DNA from: Sphingopyxis indica
Lineage (GTDB): Bacteria; Pseudomonadota; Alphaproteobacteria; Sphingomonadales; Sphingomonadaceae
Direction: 5' to 3'
NCBI RefSeq assembly: GCF_900188185.1
Contig: NZ_FZPA01000001.1
Span: forward strand, 558,001-622,000
DNA: 64,000 nucleotides
Shown here: positions 53,533 to 61,978 of the stretch, one piece after another
Numbering within the stretch: position 1 is the stretch's first letter
Layout of the letters: each line of letters opens with the position of its first letter
Translations under genes and position numbers: made by a program
Notes under the pieces: generated by a model
What the model saw: only the letters and a program-made list of their open reading frames with translations
Database searches by the model: none
Told to the model about the DNA's origin: nothing

Positions 53533-54783
53533 TCAGATCCGTTCGATGATGATCGCGGGTGCCATGCCGCCCGCGGCGCACATGGTGACGAGGCCGTAGC
53601 GGCCGCCCGAGCGCTCGAGTTCGTCGAGCGCGGTGCCGATCAGGATCGAGCCGGTGGCGCCGATCGGATGGCCGAGCGCCATCGCGCCGCCGTTGATGTT
53701 CACCTTCTCGCGGGGCAAGTCGAGGTCGCGGATGAACTTTTCGGCGACCACGGCGAAAGCCTCGTTGATTTCCCAGACGTCGATATCGTCCTTGGTCAGC
53801 CCGGCCTTTTCGAGCACCTTTTTCGCCGCCGGCACCGGGGCATTGAGCATCAGGGTCGGATCGTCGCCGATATTGGCATAGGCGACGACGCGCGCGCGGG
53901 GTTTCAGGCCGTGCTTGTCGGCATAATCCTTCGAGGTCAGCAGCACCGCGGCGGCACCGTCGACCACCCCGGAGGAATTGCCGGCGTGATGGAAATGCTG
54001 GATCTCGAGGTCGGGATAGCGGCGGTTGATCTGTTTCCTGAAGGTGAAGCCGCCGCCCATGTCGAAATCGGCGAGGGCGGCGAAGCTGGGCTTGAGCGCG
54101 GCGAGCCCCTCGGCGGTCGTTTCGGGCCGGGGAAATTCCTCATGGTCGAGTGCCACGCTGCCGTCGGGGTTGAGCACCGGGACGACCGATTTGTCGAAGC
54201 GGCCTTCCTTGATCGCGCGGTCGGCGCGCTGCTGGCTGACGAGCGCGAGCGCGTCGAGCGCCTCGCGGCTAATCCCCTCGATCGTCGCGATCGCGTCGCC
54301 GCAGATGCCCTGATGCGATTGCGGATGCAGCTCGTCGAGGGCTTCGTGGCCCGAGCCCATCAGGCGCGGCGGCAGGCCGGCATTCGCCTGTTCGGCGGCA
54401 TAGGCGGTGGTATAGCTCATCATCTCGGTGCCGCCGGCGATGACGCAATCCTCCATGCCGCTCATCACGCTCGCGGCGGCGAAATTGACCGCGCTGATGC
54501 CGCCGCCGCAGAAGCGGTCGAGCGTCGTTCCCGAAGCCTTGGTGTCATAGCCCGCCGAAAGCGCCGCCATGCGGCCGAGATCGCCGCCCTGCTTGCCGTT
54601 CTGGCTGGAGGTCGACCAGACGATGTCGTCGACCGTCGCAGTGTCGAGGTGGTTGCGGTCGCGGATCGCGGCGAGCACGGTCGCGGCGAGATGCTGCGGG
54701 TGGAGATGCGACAGCGCGCCCTTGCCGGGCTTGCCGATCCCGCGCGGCGTGCGGACGGCGTCGATGATATAGGCTTCGGTCAT
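53533..54783 (-). CDS. acetyl-CoA C-acyltransferase (thiolase)
   Basis: 416 residues. Nucleophile Cys92 in [11 protein letters not shown], the His in [14 protein letters not shown], and the second Cys in [24 protein letters not shown] is the conserved NEAFA box. It performs thiolytic cleavage in the surrounding acyl-CoA degradation cluster. It is not a close copy of the thiolase at 6114-7301: the nucleophile context differs. Confidence 0.92.
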   Translation of the reverse strand: MTEAYIIDAVRTPRGIGKPGKGALSHLHPQHLAATVLAAIRDRNHLDTATVDDIVWSTSSQNGKQGGDLGRMAALSAGYDTKASGTTLDRFCGGGISAVNFAAASVMSGMEDCVIAGGTEMMSYTTAYAAEQANAGLPPRLMGSGHEALDELHPQSHQGICGDAIATIEGISREALDALALVSQQRADRAIKEGRFDKSVVPVLNPDGSVALDHEEFPRPETTAEGLAALKPSFAALADFDMGGGFTFRKQINRRYPDLEIQHFHHAGNSSGVVDGAAAVLLTSKDYADKHGLKPRARVVAYANIGDDPTLMLNAPVPAAKKVLEKAGLTKDDIDVWEINEAFAVVAEKFIRDLDLPREKVNINGGAMALGHPIGATGSILIGTALDELERSGGRYGLVTMCAAGGMAPAIIIERI

Positions 54784-54807
54784 GGGGATATTCCTTCGCT
54801 GTGAGAC

Positions 54808-55590
54808 TTAACGGGGGGCCATGCGGATCGCGCCGTCGAGGCGGACGGCCTGGCCGTTGAAATAGGTGTTGCGGACCATCTCCATCGCGAGGCTCGCATA
54901 TTCCTCGGCCTTGCCGAGCCGCTTGGGGAAGGGGACCGATGCCTCGAGGCTTTCCTTCACCTTGGGGTTCATATTGCCGAGCAAGGGCGTTCCGAACACG
55001 CCCGGCATGATTGCATTGACCCGGATGCCGAGATCCATCAGGTCGCGCGCCATCGGCAGCACGAGCCCGTTCACGCCGGCCTTTGCCGAGCCATAGATGA
55101 CCTGGCCGATCTGGGCGTCCTGCGCGGCGACCGAGGCGGTAAAGATGATCGCGCCGCGCTCGCCGTCCTCCAACTCGGGAAGCGTCGCCATGCCCTCGGC
55201 GGCGATCGAGCCGATGCGATAGCTCGCGGTCAATATGCCCGCGACGCCATATTCATAATCTTCGGTCGGGGTGCGGCGATATGTGCCGCTTTCCTTGTCG
55301 AAGGCGAGCGTCTTGCCGCGGCGCGAGGTCATCGCGCAATGGACGCAGATGCGTTCCTGCCCGTACGTGGCGCGTGCCTTGGCAAAACTGTCGAGGACCG
55401 ATTGCTCGTCGGTGATGTCGACATGGACGAACAGCCCGCCGATCGACGTCGCCACCTCTTCGCCGAGCGCGTCGTTGATGTCGAAAATGGCGACCTTGAC
55501 CCCGGCGGCGGCGAGCGCTTCGGCGGTCGCGCGGCCGAGACCCGAAGCCCCGCCGGTGACAACGGCGGCGGTGGTGGAATCGATCTTCAT
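54808..55590 (-). CDS. SDR, 3-hydroxyacyl-CoA dehydrogenase type 2-like
   Basis: 260 residues. Cofactor motif VTGGASGLGRATAEAL, Asp in FDINDALGEEV selecting NAD, and the catalytic Ser-Tyr-Lys in TASVAAQDAQIGQVIYGSAKAG. The layout matches HSD17B10-type 3-hydroxyacyl-CoA dehydrogenases. It probably carries out the third step of beta-oxidation in this cluster. An insertion-rich middle (SGTYRRTPTEDYEYGV) is a little longer than usual. Confidence 0.9.
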   Translation of the reverse strand: MKIDSTTAAVVTGGASGLGRATAEALAAAGVKVAIFDINDALGEEVATSIGGLFVHVDITDEQSVLDSFAKARATYGQERICVHCAMTSRRGKTLAFDKESGTYRRTPTEDYEYGVAGILTASYRIGSIAAEGMATLPELEDGERGAIIFTASVAAQDAQIGQVIYGSAKAGVNGLVLPMARDLMDLGIRVNAIMPGVFGTPLLGNMNPKVKESLEASVPFPKRLGKAEEYASLAMEMVRNTYFNGQAVRLDGAIRMAPR

Positions 55591-55602
55591 GGGGGAGGCT
55601 CC

Positions 55603-56808
55603 TCAGGCGGGAATCTGGTTGAAGGGGATGCCCTTGTCGGGGCGGTGATCCTGCGGCAGGCCGAGGATGCGTTCGGCGATGGTGTTGAGCAACGTTTCGT
55701 CCGATCCGCCGGCGATGCGGCCGGTCGGTGCGTTGATCCAGCTCGACGCCCAGTCGTCCTTCGGCGAGGCATGTTCGTCGAACGCGAAGGCGGCATTGCC
55801 CTGAAGGTCGAGCGCGAGTTCGGAGAGTTTCTGGCGCGATCGCACCGCGACGAGCTTGTTCAGCGACCCTTCGGGCCCCGGCGTCATGCCTGCCTGCATC
55901 ATCAGCCGCGCGCGGCGGTTGATCGAGTCGAGTCCGGCGCGCATCGCATAGTTGCGCGCGATCTGCTGGCGGATGCGGCCGTCCTCGATCGCGGGCTTGC
56001 CATTGAGTTGCACGTCCTTGGCCAGTTCGATGAACAGGTCGAGGTGCGGGCCGAAGCCCGCGCTGTCGGTCGCGACATAGCGTTCGATCATCAACGTCGC
56101 GATCGCGACCGCGAAGCCGCCGCCCACGGGCGACATGCGATGGTCGTCGCTGACCTTCACATCGTCGAAGAACACCTCGTTAACGTGGCTGTCGCCGCCC
56201 GCAAGCTTGATCGGGCGGACGGTGACCCCCGGCGCCTTCATGTCGACCCAGAAATAGGTCAGCCCCTTGTGTTTCGGCACGGTCGGGTCGGTGCGCACGA
56301 CGATGACGCCATAGTCCGAATATTGCGCCCAGCTCGTCCAGACCTTTTGCCCGTTGATCTTCCAGCCGTTGCCGTCGGTCTCGGCGCGGGTGCGCAGCCC
56401 GGCGAGGTCGGTGCCGCCCGAGGGTTCGGAAAAGAGCTGGCACCAGATTTCCTCGCCCTTGAGCGCATTGAGCACGCGCTCGCGCACAAACTCGCGGTCG
56501 CTGCCGAACTGCATCAGCACCGGCACGGGCATGCCGAGCGAGATGCCGAAATAGACGTTGGGGAAGCCGTGCTTCATCTCCTCGCCCTCGAAGGTGATTT
56601 TTTCGAGATGGCCGAGGCCCTGGCCGCCGAGGTCGGTCGGCCAGTTGATGCCGGCAAAGCCCGCGTCGAACTTCGCCTTCTGATACCGCCGGCCGAGCGC
56701 GAGATCCTCCTCGACCGAGAGGCCCTTGCGCGCCGCCTTGCCGAATTCTGGCACCATCGCTTCGCACCAGGCGGCGGCTTTCGCCCGATAGGCTTCCAGA
56801 TCGCTCAT
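55603..56808 (-). CDS. acyl-CoA dehydrogenase, large subunit of a probable pair
   Basis: 401 residues from ATG 56808, overlapping the next gene upstream by 4 nt. FAD-binding segments CQLFSEPSGGTDLAGL and NGQKVWTSWAQYSDYG, substrate/FAD C-terminal ILGLPQDHRPDKG. It resembles PimC/FadE-type enzymes that act as heterodimers or heterotetramers. The C-terminal loop reads IAGGSDETLLNTIAERILGLP, the region holding the catalytic-side glycine of this subclass. Paired with the 364-residue protein at 56805-57899. Confidence 0.9.
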   Translation of the reverse strand: MSDLEAYRAKAAAWCEAMVPEFGKAARKGLSVEEDLALGRRYQKAKFDAGFAGINWPTDLGGQGLGHLEKITFEGEEMKHGFPNVYFGISLGMPVPVLMQFGSDREFVRERVLNALKGEEIWCQLFSEPSGGTDLAGLRTRAETDGNGWKINGQKVWTSWAQYSDYGVIVVRTDPTVPKHKGLTYFWVDMKAPGVTVRPIKLAGGDSHVNEVFFDDVKVSDDHRMSPVGGGFAVAIATLMIERYVATDSAGFGPHLDLFIELAKDVQLNGKPAIEDGRIRQQIARNYAMRAGLDSINRRARLMMQAGMTPGPEGSLNKLVAVRSRQKLSELALDLQGNAAFAFDEHASPKDDWASSWINAPTGRIAGGSDETLLNTIAERILGLPQDHRPDKGIPFNQIPA

Positions 56809-57899
56809 GCAGCTTCTCCTGACAGGCGGTCGACAAGGACATCTTCCCAGAACAGGCTGCTGCCCTGTTCGATCGCGAGGCTGCGCGCGCGGCGCATGTG
56901 AAGGTGCAGGCCGATCTCCCACGTCACGCCGATGCCGCCGTGGATCTGGACGCAGTCGCGCGCGGCACTGTCATAGGCGTCGGTCGCCGACAGCCGTGCC
57001 GCCGCGGCGGCGGTGACGAAGTCGTCCTGGCCCTCGCGCGCTGCCGCGTGGATGCAGTTGGCGCGCGCCAGCTCGACGAGGCCATAGAGTTCGGCGATGC
57101 GATGCTTGATCGACTGAAAGGCGCCGATCGGCTGGCCGAATGCCTTGCGCGTCACGGCATAGTCGCGCGCGATCTCCATCAAGGCCTCGGCGCCGCCGGT
57201 CTGTTCGTGCGCGGTGATCACCGCCTGCAAGGCGAGGATGTGCAGCGCTGCATCGCGCGCAAGGTTGCCGGCGACCAGAGCTTCGGCGGGCGCGGCGGCA
57301 AAGTGCAGGTCGGCGATACAGCGGCTGTTGTCGAAGCTCGGCACCGCGACGCGTTCGACCGGTCCGAGTTCGGCGAGTGCGAGGACGGGCGCGCCGCCGT
57401 GCTCGGCGAAGACGACTGCGATGTCGGCTGCAAGGCCGCCGGTCACGCCGATTGCGGTGCCGTCGAGCCGCGCTCCGTCGAACGCGACGGGCGGGTGCAA
57501 CGGCAGGGCGTCGGCGCCATGCGCGAAGGCGACGGCACCAATAATCTCGCCGCTGGCGAGGCCGGGTAGCCAGCGGCCCTTTTGCGCGTCGGTGCCGTAC
57601 AGTTCGATTGCCTTCGCGGCGCCAAAGCTCGACGTCAGGAAGGGCGCGCCGCTGAGGCTGCGCCCCGCCTGATGCGCAATCAGGCCCAGTTCGACGAGGC
57701 CGAGCGCGAGGCCGCCGTAGGTTTCGGGAAGGGCGAGCGCGGTCCAGCCCTGTTCCTTGGCGGTCGTCCAGAAGCCGTGATGATATTCGCCGGTCGTTTC
57801 GAGGAGCGGAAGCAGTTCGTCCTTGTTCACGCGCGCTTCGAGAACGCGCCGCGATTCGGTCGCGATCGCGTCCTGGCCTTCGTCGTACAAGATCGACAT
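56805..57899 (-). CDS. acyl-CoA dehydrogenase, small subunit of a probable pair
   Basis: 364 residues. Shorter than canonical enzymes, with N-terminal MSILYDEGQDAIATESRRVL and a C-terminal IHGGIGVTWEIGLHLHMRRA, which carries the family box in a form typical of the non-catalytic-loop partner. Poor conservation of the middle sheet domain supports a structural or half-site role. The 4-nt overlap with the large subunit gene argues for a fixed stoichiometry. Heteromer is inference. Confidence 0.88.
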   Translation of the reverse strand: MSILYDEGQDAIATESRRVLEARVNKDELLPLLETTGEYHHGFWTTAKEQGWTALALPETYGGLALGLVELGLIAHQAGRSLSGAPFLTSSFGAAKAIELYGTDAQKGRWLPGLASGEIIGAVAFAHGADALPLHPPVAFDGARLDGTAIGVTGGLAADIAVVFAEHGGAPVLALAELGPVERVAVPSFDNSRCIADLHFAAAPAEALVAGNLARDAALHILALQAVITAHEQTGGAEALMEIARDYAVTRKAFGQPIGAFQSIKHRIAELYGLVELARANCIHAAAREGQDDFVTAAAAARLSATDAYDSAARDCVQIHGGIGVTWEIGLHLHMRRARSLAIEQGSSLFWEDVLVDRLSGEAA

Positions 57900-57938
57900 G
57901 CCGATTCCTCACCCTTGATAATTTTGACCCATCATCCC

Positions 57939-57956
57939 GACGTTAACGTAAACGTC
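57939..57956. promoter_or_regulatory. operator-like palindrome, site 1
   Basis: GACGTTAACGTAAACGTC lies 40 bp upstream of the acyl-CoA dehydrogenase operon start (57899). It matches site 2 (59208-59225) at 16 of 18 positions and recalls boxes of MerR-type LiuR regulators of acyl-CoA and branched-chain catabolism. The regulator is not in the window. Confidence 0.65.
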
Positions 57957-57996
57957 AAGTGCTTTGACGCTACGGTTCGAGCGTGCGGTCCACGGC

Positions 57997-59166
57997 TCAG
58001 CCGTGCGCGCTTTTCCAGTCGCGTTTGATTTTCTTGGCGAGGCTCCATTTGTGAACCTCGGTCGGGCCGTCGTAGATGCGAAAGGCGCGGACTTCGCGGA
58101 ACACCTGTTCGACGATCGTCTTGTCGGTAACGCCTGTGCCGCCCATCACCTGCACGCAGCGGTCGGCGACCCGCATCAACGCTTCGGACACCGCGACCTT
58201 CGCCATCGAGCTTTCGGCGGTGCCGAGCGATCCGGTGTCGAGCACGCCCGCGCACCAGTCGATCATCAGCTCGGCCTGCTTGATGTCGATCAGATTCTCG
58301 GCGAGCATGAAGCCGACGCCTTCGTGATCGACCAGCGGCTTGCCGAACGCATGGCGGCGGTTGGCATAGTCGGTGGCGATCTCGTTCGCGCGGATGCACG
58401 CGCCCAGCCAGCGCATACAGTGCGACAGGCGCGCGGGCGAGAGGCGGATCTGCGCATATTTGAAGCCTTCGCCGGCTTCGCCCAGCATCTGGTCGGCGGG
58501 GACGCGCAGATTGTCGATGATCACCGTCGCATGGCCGCCGGGCATCGACGAATCGATCGTGTTCGGGACATGCTCGATGCGGATCGCGGGGTCGGGCAGG
58601 TCGACGAGGAACAGGCACGCCCCTTCCTCGGCCTTGGCCATCACGATGCCGACGCCCGCACCCTCGGCGCCGGTAATGAAGCATTTGCGGCCGTTCACGA
58701 CCCAGTGATTGCCGTCCATACGGCACGTCGTCTGCATCATCGACGGGTCCGATCCCGCGCCGCCGTCTTCGGCGGGTTCGGTCATGAAAAAGGCCGACCG
58801 CGTCCGGCCCGCGACCAGCGGTTCGAGGAAGCGCTGCTTGAGGCCGGTGCTCCCGACCTTGCCGAGCAGATACATATTGCCCTCGTCGGGCGCCATCGTG
58901 TTGCAGGCGAGCGGGCCCAGCGGAGAGAGGCCGCTGGCGATCAGGACGATCGCGGTCTCGCGCTGGTTCAGATGGCTGCCGCCCTCCAGGATATGCGGCG
59001 TCAGCACCCCCGCCGCGCGCGCCTTTTCGCGCATCTCCATGACGAGTTCGTCGGTGGGCGCGCCATGATGGTCGCGCCGCGGATCGCCTTCATAGGGAAT
59101 GACCTGCTCGCGGACGAAGGCTTCGACCTTTTCGGCGATGGCGCGGGCGCGGTCGGAGATGGTCAT
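57997..59166 (-). CDS. acyl-CoA dehydrogenase (third)
   Basis: 389 residues. FAD-proximal segments MTEPAEDGGAGSDPSMMQTT and NGRKCFITGAEGAGV, substrate region RLSPARLSHCMRWLGACIRA, and a C-terminal QVMGGTGVTDKTIVEQVFREVRAFRIYDGPTEVH-like end, where the motif YDGPTEVH resembles ACAD10/11-type enzymes. It may oxidise a longer or 4-hydroxy-type acyl-CoA. Transcribed with the cluster but separated from the next gene by 97 bp that hold an operator-like palindrome. Confidence 0.9.
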   Translation of the reverse strand: MTISDRARAIAEKVEAFVREQVIPYEGDPRRDHHGAPTDELVMEMREKARAAGVLTPHILEGGSHLNQRETAIVLIASGLSPLGPLACNTMAPDEGNMYLLGKVGSTGLKQRFLEPLVAGRTRSAFFMTEPAEDGGAGSDPSMMQTTCRMDGNHWVVNGRKCFITGAEGAGVGIVMAKAEEGACLFLVDLPDPAIRIEHVPNTIDSSMPGGHATVIIDNLRVPADQMLGEAGEGFKYAQIRLSPARLSHCMRWLGACIRANEIATDYANRRHAFGKPLVDHEGVGFMLAENLIDIKQAELMIDWCAGVLDTGSLGTAESSMAKVAVSEALMRVADRCVQVMGGTGVTDKTIVEQVFREVRAFRIYDGPTEVHKWSLAKKIKRDWKSAHG

Positions 59167-59207
59167 GCGATTCCCTTCGTTACCTAACTATCATCTCGAC
59201 TCAACCC

Positions 59208-59225
59208 GACGTTGACGTAAGCGTC
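59208..59225. promoter_or_regulatory. operator-like palindrome, site 2
   Basis: GACGTTGACGTAAGCGTC lies 42 bp upstream of the acyl-CoA dehydrogenase at 59166 and 64 bp upstream of the divergent nitronate monooxygenase gene (59289). It could control both. See site 1 at 57939. Confidence 0.65.
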
Positions 59226-59288
59226 AAGTTAATTCATGGGCGGAGGCGACGCCGCCGTAAGGGCAGGATAGCAGGGAAGGGACCGAGC

Positions 59289-60269
59289 ATGGCATTCAGG
59301 ACACGCATCACCGAGATGCTGGGGATCGAGCATCCGATCGTGCAGGGCGGGATGCAGAGCGTCGGCTATGCGGAGCTGGCGAGCGCGGTGTCGAACGCGG
59401 GCGGGCTCGGCATATTGACCGCGCTGACCCAGCCGAGCCCCGAAGCGCTGCGCGACGAGATCGAGCGCTGCCGCGCGATGACCGGCAAGCCCTTCGGCGT
59501 GAACATGACCGTCTTTCCGACGATCAACGCCCCCGACTACAAGGCCTATGCCCAGGCGATCATCGACGGCGGGGTCAAGATCGTCGAGACCGCGGGCACG
59601 CAGGCGGTGCGCGAGATCTGGGAGATGCTGAAGCCCCATGGCGTCACCATCCTCCACAAATGCACCGCGGTGCGCCACGCGCTGTCGGCCGAGCGCGCAG
59701 GGTGCGACATCGTCTCGATCGACGGCTTCGAATGCGCGGGCCATCCGGGCGAGGACGATATCCCGGGGCTGATCCTGATCCCCGCGGCCGCCGACAAGGT
59801 CAGGATTCCGCTGCTCGCGAGCGGCGGTTTCGGCGACGGGCGCGGGCTCGTCGCGGCGCTCTCCCTCGGCGCCGAGGGGATCAACATGGGCACGCGCTTC
59901 TGCGCGACGCAGGAAGCACCGATTCACGACAATGTGAAGCAGGCCTATGTCGACAATGACGAGCGCGGCAGCTTCCTGATCTTTCGCAGCTTCAAAAACA
60001 CCGCGCGCGTCGGCAAGAGCGCGGTCAGCGAGGAGGTGGTGCGCCGCCTGTCGCAGCCCGATGCGCAGTTCAGCGACGTGCAGGAACTGGTCGCGGGCGC
60101 CGCGGGACGCGAACTGCTCCAGACCGGCGACCTTTCCAGGGGCGTCTTCTGGGCCGGCATGGTCCAGGGCCTGATCCACGACATTCCGACCTGCCAGCAG
60201 CTCATCGACCGCATCATCGCCGAAGCCGAAGCGATCATCGACCAGCGACTTGCGGGGATGCGGGCGTAA
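59289..60269 (+). CDS. nitronate monooxygenase (FMN-dependent)
   Basis: 326 residues, normal length. The TIM-barrel family signature appears as MLGIEHPIVQGGMQSVGYAE-like N-terminus, ISIDGFECAGHPGEDDIPGL (conserved His near residue 155), and the phosphate-binding GGFGDGRGLVAALSLGAEGI with GTRFCATQEAPIH. It oxidises nitronates such as propionate-3-nitronate or acts as an enoyl reductase-like enzyme. Its promoter region holds operator-like site 2, linking it to the divergent acyl-CoA cluster. Confidence 0.9.
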   Translation: MAFRTRITEMLGIEHPIVQGGMQSVGYAELASAVSNAGGLGILTALTQPSPEALRDEIERCRAMTGKPFGVNMTVFPTINAPDYKAYAQAIIDGGVKIVETAGTQAVREIWEMLKPHGVTILHKCTAVRHALSAERAGCDIVSIDGFECAGHPGEDDIPGLILIPAAADKVRIPLLASGGFGDGRGLVAALSLGAEGINMGTRFCATQEAPIHDNVKQAYVDNDERGSFLIFRSFKNTARVGKSAVSEEVVRRLSQPDAQFSDVQELVAGAAGRELLQTGDLSRGVFWAGMVQGLIHDIPTCQQLIDRIIAEAEAIIDQRLAGMRA

Positions 60270-60351
60270 CCGCTGCGATAAATTCCGCACGCGGGGTAGA
60301 ACTGGCCCGCAAAGCGCGGCATGGATGAGGTCCTATGAAGGGCCGAAACGC

Positions 60352-61575
60352 ATGAGCATCGTCGAATATCGCGGATTTGCCGGGGTTCGGCTCGAGGCCG
60401 AAGTGATCGGGTCGGCCGACGATCCGGCCGTGCTGCTCGTCCACGGCGCGGGCCAGACGCGCGGCGTGTGGGCCGGCGTCGCCGAAGCGCTCGAACAGGC
60501 GGGGCGCCGCGTGATCAGCCTCGACCTGCGCGGCCATGGCGGCAGCGAATGGCCCGCCGACGGACGCTATGATTTCGGCGCGATGGTCGAGGATCTGCGC
60601 GCGGTGCTCGCGCAGCTCGGGACGCGGCCCGTCGTCGTCGCCTCGACGCTCGGCGGCTGGATCGCGAGCGCGGCGCTCGAACGCGATGCGGCGCTGCTCG
60701 CTTCCGGGCTCGTGCTCGTCGATGTGCCGCTCGACTTCGATCGCGAAGTGGCACAGCGAATCGGTGCGCGGCTGCGTGAGGCGGCGGCGCTTGCGCCGGG
60801 GCAGGCGGACTGGGACCCGCGCTTGCTCGATGCCTTCGACAGCGAAGCGGCGGCCGAGCGGCTCGCCGGCGCCCCCGCAGCGATCGCGCTGCCGACGCTC
60901 TATGTCCGCGGCGCGCTTTCCGAACTCGTGTCGCCCGCCGATGCCGCGGCCTTCGTCGCCGGGCTTCCCGACGGCGAACTCGCCGAGGTCGAGGACCGGT
61001 CGCTCGTCGTTACCGACCGCGGCGACGCGCTCGGCGGCTGGCTGATCGACTTCCTCGAACGCCGCGCCCCGCGCGCTTCGCCCGAATATCGCGAAGGTTC
61101 GGATGCGCGGACCTTTCGCGACGCGCTCGGCTGTTTCGCGACGGGAGTCACCGTCGTGACCGCGATGTGCCCCGACGGCACCCCGATCGGGCTGACCGCG
61201 AACAGCTTCACCTCGGTCTCGCTCGACCCGCCGCTCTTGCTCGTGTGCATCGCGAACAGCGCGGGCAGCGCGCCTTATTTGCGCGAGGCCGGGCGCTTCG
61301 CGGTCAACGTCCTCCAGATCGGCCAGCAGCCGACCTCGAACCGCTTCGCGGGCAAGGGCGAGGACCGCTTTGCCGCGACGCCGTGGATCAAAGGCGAGTT
61401 CGGCACGCCCGTGCTCACCGGTTCGCTCTCGAGCTTCGAATGCGCGCGCCACGCCGTCCACGACGGCGGCGACCATTTCCTCCTCGTCGGCCGCGTCCTC
61501 AAGGCCATCTTCGAACCCCGCCGCGACCCTTTGCTCTATTTCCGCGGAAAATACCGCAAACTGCATTTCGCCTGA
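60352..61575 (+). CDS. fusion: degenerate alpha/beta hydrolase domain plus flavin reductase domain
   Basis: 407 residues from ATG 60352. Residues 1 to about 245 have the hydrolase fold (VLLVHGAGQTRGVWAGVAEA, LDLRGHGGSEWP). The elbow reads VASTLGGW where GxSxG is expected, so Thr occupies the nucleophile position; the usual terminal GxGH is EVEDRSLVV with no His; the acid region is RGALSEL. Residues about 255-407 are a complete flavin reductase domain (FATGVTVVTAM, GLTANSFTSVSLDPP, FAVNVLQIGQQ). The hydrolase part is probably non-catalytic and might hold a substrate or partner. The N-terminal domain resembles the one at 1-393, which retains the His. Confidence 0.85.
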   Translation: MSIVEYRGFAGVRLEAEVIGSADDPAVLLVHGAGQTRGVWAGVAEALEQAGRRVISLDLRGHGGSEWPADGRYDFGAMVEDLRAVLAQLGTRPVVVASTLGGWIASAALERDAALLASGLVLVDVPLDFDREVAQRIGARLREAAALAPGQADWDPRLLDAFDSEAAAERLAGAPAAIALPTLYVRGALSELVSPADAAAFVAGLPDGELAEVEDRSLVVTDRGDALGGWLIDFLERRAPRASPEYREGSDARTFRDALGCFATGVTVVTAMCPDGTPIGLTANSFTSVSLDPPLLLVCIANSAGSAPYLREAGRFAVNVLQIGQQPTSNRFAGKGEDRFAATPWIKGEFGTPVLTGSLSSFECARHAVHDGGDHFLLVGRVLKAIFEPRRDPLLYFRGKYRKLHFA

Positions 61576-61631
61576 GGGGTGGACATTTCGACCGGCCGTT
61601 ATTTCTCAGCGTTGAGCCGAGGGGCTGCGCG

Positions 61632-61656
61632 GGAACAATATCATGCGATCGGCGTT
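61632..61656 (+). promoter_or_regulatory. EcfG-type general stress promoter
   Basis: GGAAC (61632-61636), a 16-bp spacer, then CGTT (61653-61656). This is the -35/-10 consensus of EcfG, the general-stress sigma factor of alphaproteobacteria. It ends 36 bp before the ATG of the small protein gene, a normal distance. I saw no second copy in other intergenic gaps. Confidence 0.75.
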
Positions 61657-61692
61657 GGTTGAGCGGTGCAATGCAGCCACGGAGGAATTTTC

Positions 61693-61932
61693 ATGACCCT
61701 GTTCAAGAAGGCCGCGCTCCTGCTCACCGGCGGCGCGATCGTGCTTGCCCCTGTGGCTGCGACAGCCGCGCAGTCTGTCGCCAAAGCGCGAGCCACCTCG
61801 GTTTCGGGCGAAGCGAACCAGCTGGACGGAAATTCGGGCTGGATCGTGGGCGCGCTGGGTCTGGCGGCGGGCATCACCGCGATGATCATCATCTTCGGCG
61901 ATGATGACGAGGACGAACCCGTCAGCCCCTGA
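61693..61932 (+). CDS. small exported or membrane protein under a stress promoter
   Basis: 79 residues from ATG 61693 with GGAGGAA upstream. A signal peptide (MTLFKKAALLLTGGAIVLAP ... ATAAQ) precedes a short linker, a glycine-rich hydrophobic helix (NSGWIVGALGLAAGITAMII, about 48-68) and an acidic tail (DDDEDEP). Probably a single-pass inner membrane protein. No family function recognised. The EcfG-type promoter points to induction by general stress. Confidence 0.75.
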   Translation: MTLFKKAALLLTGGAIVLAPVAATAAQSVAKARATSVSGEANQLDGNSGWIVGALGLAAGITAMIIIFGDDDEDEPVSP

Positions 61933-61960
61933 AGGGTTTTTTGAGGTTTCGAACAGAAGG

Positions 61961-61978
61961 GGCCGCCTATGGGCGGCC
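61961..61978. terminator. terminator hairpin between convergent genes
   Basis: GGCCGCC-TATG-GGCGGCC hairpin. The stop codon of the DUF2520 gene lies inside its left arm. It may terminate the small stress gene and, in the other direction, follow the DUF2520 gene. Confidence 0.55.
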
